NCBI GenBank assembly: GCA_937996235.1
Contig: CALKVK010000009.1
Location: 372,001 to 436,000 of the forward strand
Source: an uncultured bacterium
GTDB lineage: Bacteria; Planctomycetota; JAJSAM01; JAJVHW01
DNA length: 64,000 bases
Direction of reading: 5' to 3'
Shown: positions 61,626-64,000 of the stretch, piece after piece
Layout: the number at the start of each line of letters is the position of its first letter
Position numbering within the stretch: position 1 is the first letter of the stretch
Notes under the pieces: model-generated
Told to the model about the DNA's origin: nothing
Database searches by the model: none
The model's input: only the letters and a program-made list of their open reading frames with translations
Position numbers and translations under genes: made by a program

Positions 61626-64000
61626 GCGCCGCCGCACGGCCGCGTGGACCGCCCTCGCGCTGAGCGCGTGCGGTTCGGCGCTGTGCGCGTTGGCCGCACT
61701 GGGAGCCGACGACGCCGCCGTGCCGACGCTGGGCGTGCCGCGTCCGCTCGACCCGCCCGGCAACCCCACGACCGAGGCGAAGGTCGAGCTCGGTCGCGCG
61801 CTGTTCTCCGACCGCCGCCTGTCGGCCGACGGCAGTCTCGCGTGCGCCTCGTGCCACGTGGCGTCGCTCGCGTTCACGGACGGCCGCGCACTGCCGCTCG
61901 GCGCGGGCGGGAAGACGCTCCAGCGCAACGCGCCGACGCTGCTGAACGCCGCGCTGGTGCACGACCTGTTCCACGACGGACGCGCGCCGTCGCTCGAGGA
62001 GCAGGCGCGCGCCGTCATCCTGAATCCGGACGAGCTCGGGTGGCCGGACGCCGGCGAGTTCGCGCGCGCGCTCGCCGAGATCCCCGAGCTGCCACCGCTG
62101 TTCGAGGCCGCGTTCGGAGACCGCGAGATCACGCTGCAGCGCGCGACGCGCGCCCTCGCCGCGTACGAGCGCACGCTGCTCGCCGGCGACGCGCCGTTCG
62201 ACCGCTGGTGGCGCGGCGACTCCGCGGCGCTCGATGCCGCGGCGGAGCGCGGCTACCGCCTCTTCATCGGCAAGGCCGCGTGCGCGCAGTGCCACTCGAT
62301 CCGCCAGAGCTACGCGCTCTTCAGCGACGGACGCTTCCACAACACCGGCGCGGGCAAGGGGGAGGGCCAGCGCGACCCGGGGCGCGAGGGCGTGACGCAC
62401 GCCCCCGCCGATCGCGGCGCGTTCCGCACGCCCACCCTGCGCAACGTCGCGCTGACGGCGCCGTACATGCACGACGGCTCGCTGGCGACGCTGGCCGAGG
62501 TCGTGGACTTCTACGTGGACGGCGGCGGCCCCAACGCGAACCTGTCGCCGCTCGTGCGACCGCTCCAGCTCGACGAAGCGGAGCGCGCGGACCTCGTCGC
62601 GTTCCTGCACGCGCTCACGTCGAACGAGCTGCCGACGCTCGAGAGCTGCGACCGCCTGCTCGCCGACGGCCGGCCCGAGGAGGCTCTGAAGGCGTTCCGC
62701 GCGGAGCTCGACCGCGATCCCGCGAACGACGCGGCGCGCGCGGGCGTCGCCCGGGCAGCGCTCGCGCTCGACACGCGCGAGGCGCTCGTGGACGCGGAGG
62801 CGCTGCTGCGCGAGCGGCTGCGCGAGACGCCGGCTGACGCCGTCGCGGCGCCGCTGCTGCTCCAGCTCGGCCGCGTCTGCGCGCGGCTCGCCGACCACGA
62901 GGAGGCGCTGGCGATCGCGCGCGCGGAGGACGCGCTCGCCGCGTGGCGCACGGTGCGCGCGCAGGCCGCTGCGCCGCGCGACGTCGCCTCCGCCGCGCTC
63001 GCAGACGAGATCGCGTGGCTCGAGCGCCTCGGGCGGCGCGACACGGCCGTCGACGTGCTCGAGCCGCTCGCCGCGGATGCGTCGGCGGACGCGGACGGAG
63101 CGCGCCGCCTGCTGCTCGCGAGCGTCCGGTTCCGCCGCGGTTGGCGCGCGTTCACCGACGGCGCACCCGACGACGCCGCCCGCGCCGACCTCGCGCGGGC
63201 CGCGGACCTGCTCGACACGCTCGCGGCCGAGGGGCGGGCGCTCGGCGCCGACGGTCTCCTCTACCGCGCCTACGCGCCCCACTACCTCGGCGACGCGGCG
63301 CGCGCGCGGACCGCGTATCTCGCCGCCGTGCGCGCCGACGAAGCGGTCGCCGAGCGTGCGCTGTCGGGACTGCGCAACCTGCTCGCACGCGAGCTCCCCA
63401 CGTACGAGCACGATCTCGACACGCTCCTCGCCGAGCGCCCCGACTCCCCCGCCGTGCAGTACTTCGTGGGCTGGGAGCGGCTGCGACAGGGTCGGCTCGA
63501 CGAGGCCGAGCACGCGCTGCGGCGCCGCATGGAGCTCGAGACCACCGCGACCGCCGGCCCCCACGTGTACCTCGCGCGGGTGCAGCGCGAGCGCGGCGAC
63601 CGCACGGCCGCCACGGCGCACTACGCGGCGGCACTTGCGCTCGACCCGAACTTCAAGGGCCTCGTCGCGGAGTACGAGGCGTACATCCGCTCGCGTCCGC
63701 TCGACGGCTTCGCGGCCGTCGACGCGCTCGTCGCCGACTACGACCGCTTCCTCGCCGCGAACGAGGACGACGCGCGCTTCCAGTGCCTCGCGCGCAACAA
63801 CCTGGCGTTCCTGCTGCGCGAGGTGGTGTCGAGCTGGATGAGCCGCGGCCCGGCGCGCGTGCAGACGTTCCCGGAAGGCGTGCCGGACGCTGCGCGACAC
63901 CTGCTGCGCACCTGCATGCGCCTCTACGACGAGGCCGTCGCGCTGATCCCTGCGGACGCCGCCGACCTGCCGTTCGCCGAGCGCTGGGTGTACGCGGGCG
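61603..64000 (+). CDS. di-heme cytochrome c peroxidase (MauG/CCP-like) with TPR tail, 3'-partial
   Basis: Open from GTG 61603 (GAGG upstream, signal peptide following) to the window end. The first ~340 residues are a CCP/MauG-type domain: LGRALFSDRRLS, heme 1 CASCH (Cys81), RNAPTLLNAAL, heme 2 CAQCH (Cys227), FRTPTLRNVALTAPYMHDGS. It is periplasmic. It would reduce H2O2 or oxidise protein residues. The following ~460 residues are TPR-like helix pairs (GRPEEALKAFRAELDRDP, GRLDEAEHALRRRM) and continue past the edge. A peroxidase-TPR fusion suggests a scaffolded or multiprotein role. Confidence 0.9.
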   Translation, partial: MCPSAGAERRRTAAWTALALSACGSALCALAALGADDAAVPTLGVPRPLDPPGNPTTEAKVELGRALFSDRRLSADGSLACASCHVASLAFTDGRALPLGAGGKTLQRNAPTLLNAALVHDLFHDGRAPSLEEQARAVILNPDELGWPDAGEFARALAEIPELPPLFEAAFGDREITLQRATRALAAYERTLLAGDAPFDRWWRGDSAALDAAAERGYRLFIGKAACAQCHSIRQSYALFSDGRFHNTGAGKGEGQRDPGREGVTHAPADRGAFRTPTLRNVALTAPYMHDGSLATLAEVVDFYVDGGGPNANLSPLVRPLQLDEAERADLVAFLHALTSNELPTLESCDRLLADGRPEEALKAFRAELDRDPANDAARAGVARAALALDTREALVDAEALLRERLRETPADAVAAPLLLQLGRVCARLADHEEALAIARAEDALAAWRTVRAQAAAPRDVASAALADEIAWLERLGRRDTAVDVLEPLAADASADADGARRLLLASVRFRRGWRAFTDGAPDDAARADLARAADLLDTLAAEGRALGADGLLYRAYAPHYLGDAARARTAYLAAVRADEAVAERALSGLRNLLARELPTYEHDLDTLLAERPDSPAVQYFVGWERLRQGRLDEAEHALRRRMELETTATAGPHVYLARVQRERGDRTAATAHYAAALALDPNFKGLVAEYEAYIRSRPLDGFAAVDALVADYDRFLAANEDDARFQCLARNNLAFLLREVVSSWMSRGPARVQTFPEGVPDAARHLLRTCMRLYDEAVALIPADAADLPFAERWVYAG

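Overview
The window is very GC-rich (by eye about three quarters G+C) bacterial chromosome, densely coded on both strands. GTG starts are frequent and several gene pairs are joined by GTGA or TGATG overlaps. Many proteins have signal peptides or lipoboxes, and there are Ser/Thr kinases, ECF-type sigma factors, a kinase-formylglycine-generating-enzyme fusion, MoxR/DUF58/VWA proteins, the futalosine menaquinone enzyme MqnE and multiheme cytochromes with TPR/HEAT tails. This mix fits Planctomycetota or a neighbouring lineage best. No rRNA or ribosomal protein gene is present to settle it.

Layout. 0-5.7 kb: VWA / MoxR ATPase / DUF58 / BatA-like operon. 5.7-13 kb: TPR membrane protein, NarL-type histidine kinase and regulator, mqnE, greA, a LysM lipoprotein and a GT-C/TPR membrane protein. 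13-14.6 kb: repeat-rich spacer with one small gene, then tRNA-Asn. 14.6-18.8 kb: a lower-GC island directly 3' of the tRNA carrying a two-gene Gabija-type anti-phage system (OLD nuclease plus UvrD-like helicase). 19-25.4 kb: a large kinase-ATPase-TPR protein, the ABC-F ATPase Uup and a HicB antitoxin with a frameshifted HicA toxin. 25.6-37.8 kb: hydrolase/DUF2878 pair, secreted proteins of unknown function, a kinase-FGE fusion coupled to a sigma factor, and two paralogue-like secreted proteins. 37.9-45.2 kb: a WD40-octaheme cytochrome-HEAT-TPR protein, a gluzincin-like peptidase, an extradiol dioxygenase and a secreted beta-rich protein. 45.3-53.8 kb: AlkC-like DNA glycosylase, molybdate transport and its regulator, DinB-like protein, hydrolase, basic nucleoid-type protein, EF-P homologue and Ada-type methyltransferase. 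53.8-64 kb: Ca/Na antiporter, membrane-tethered sigma factor, CBS protein, Na/H antiporter, CDF metal exporter, OsmC, a lipoprotein and a di-heme peroxidase running off the end.

The most notable signals are: the Gabija island at tRNA-Asn; the WD40-octaheme fusion with a GTGA-N6-TCAC palindrome just upstream and a related 18-bp palindrome between the Na/H antiporter and CDF exporter; an exact 55-bp direct repeat flanking the kinase-FGE/sigma cassette, whose first copy contains a start codon and promoter; dispersed intergenic repeats; a recurrent TAnnnT element 6-9 nt before several start codons; the broken hicA; and an EF-P homologue with arginine at the position of the modified lysine.

All coordinates and motif positions were worked out by hand. 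Family assignments rest on recognisable motifs, not on database searches.
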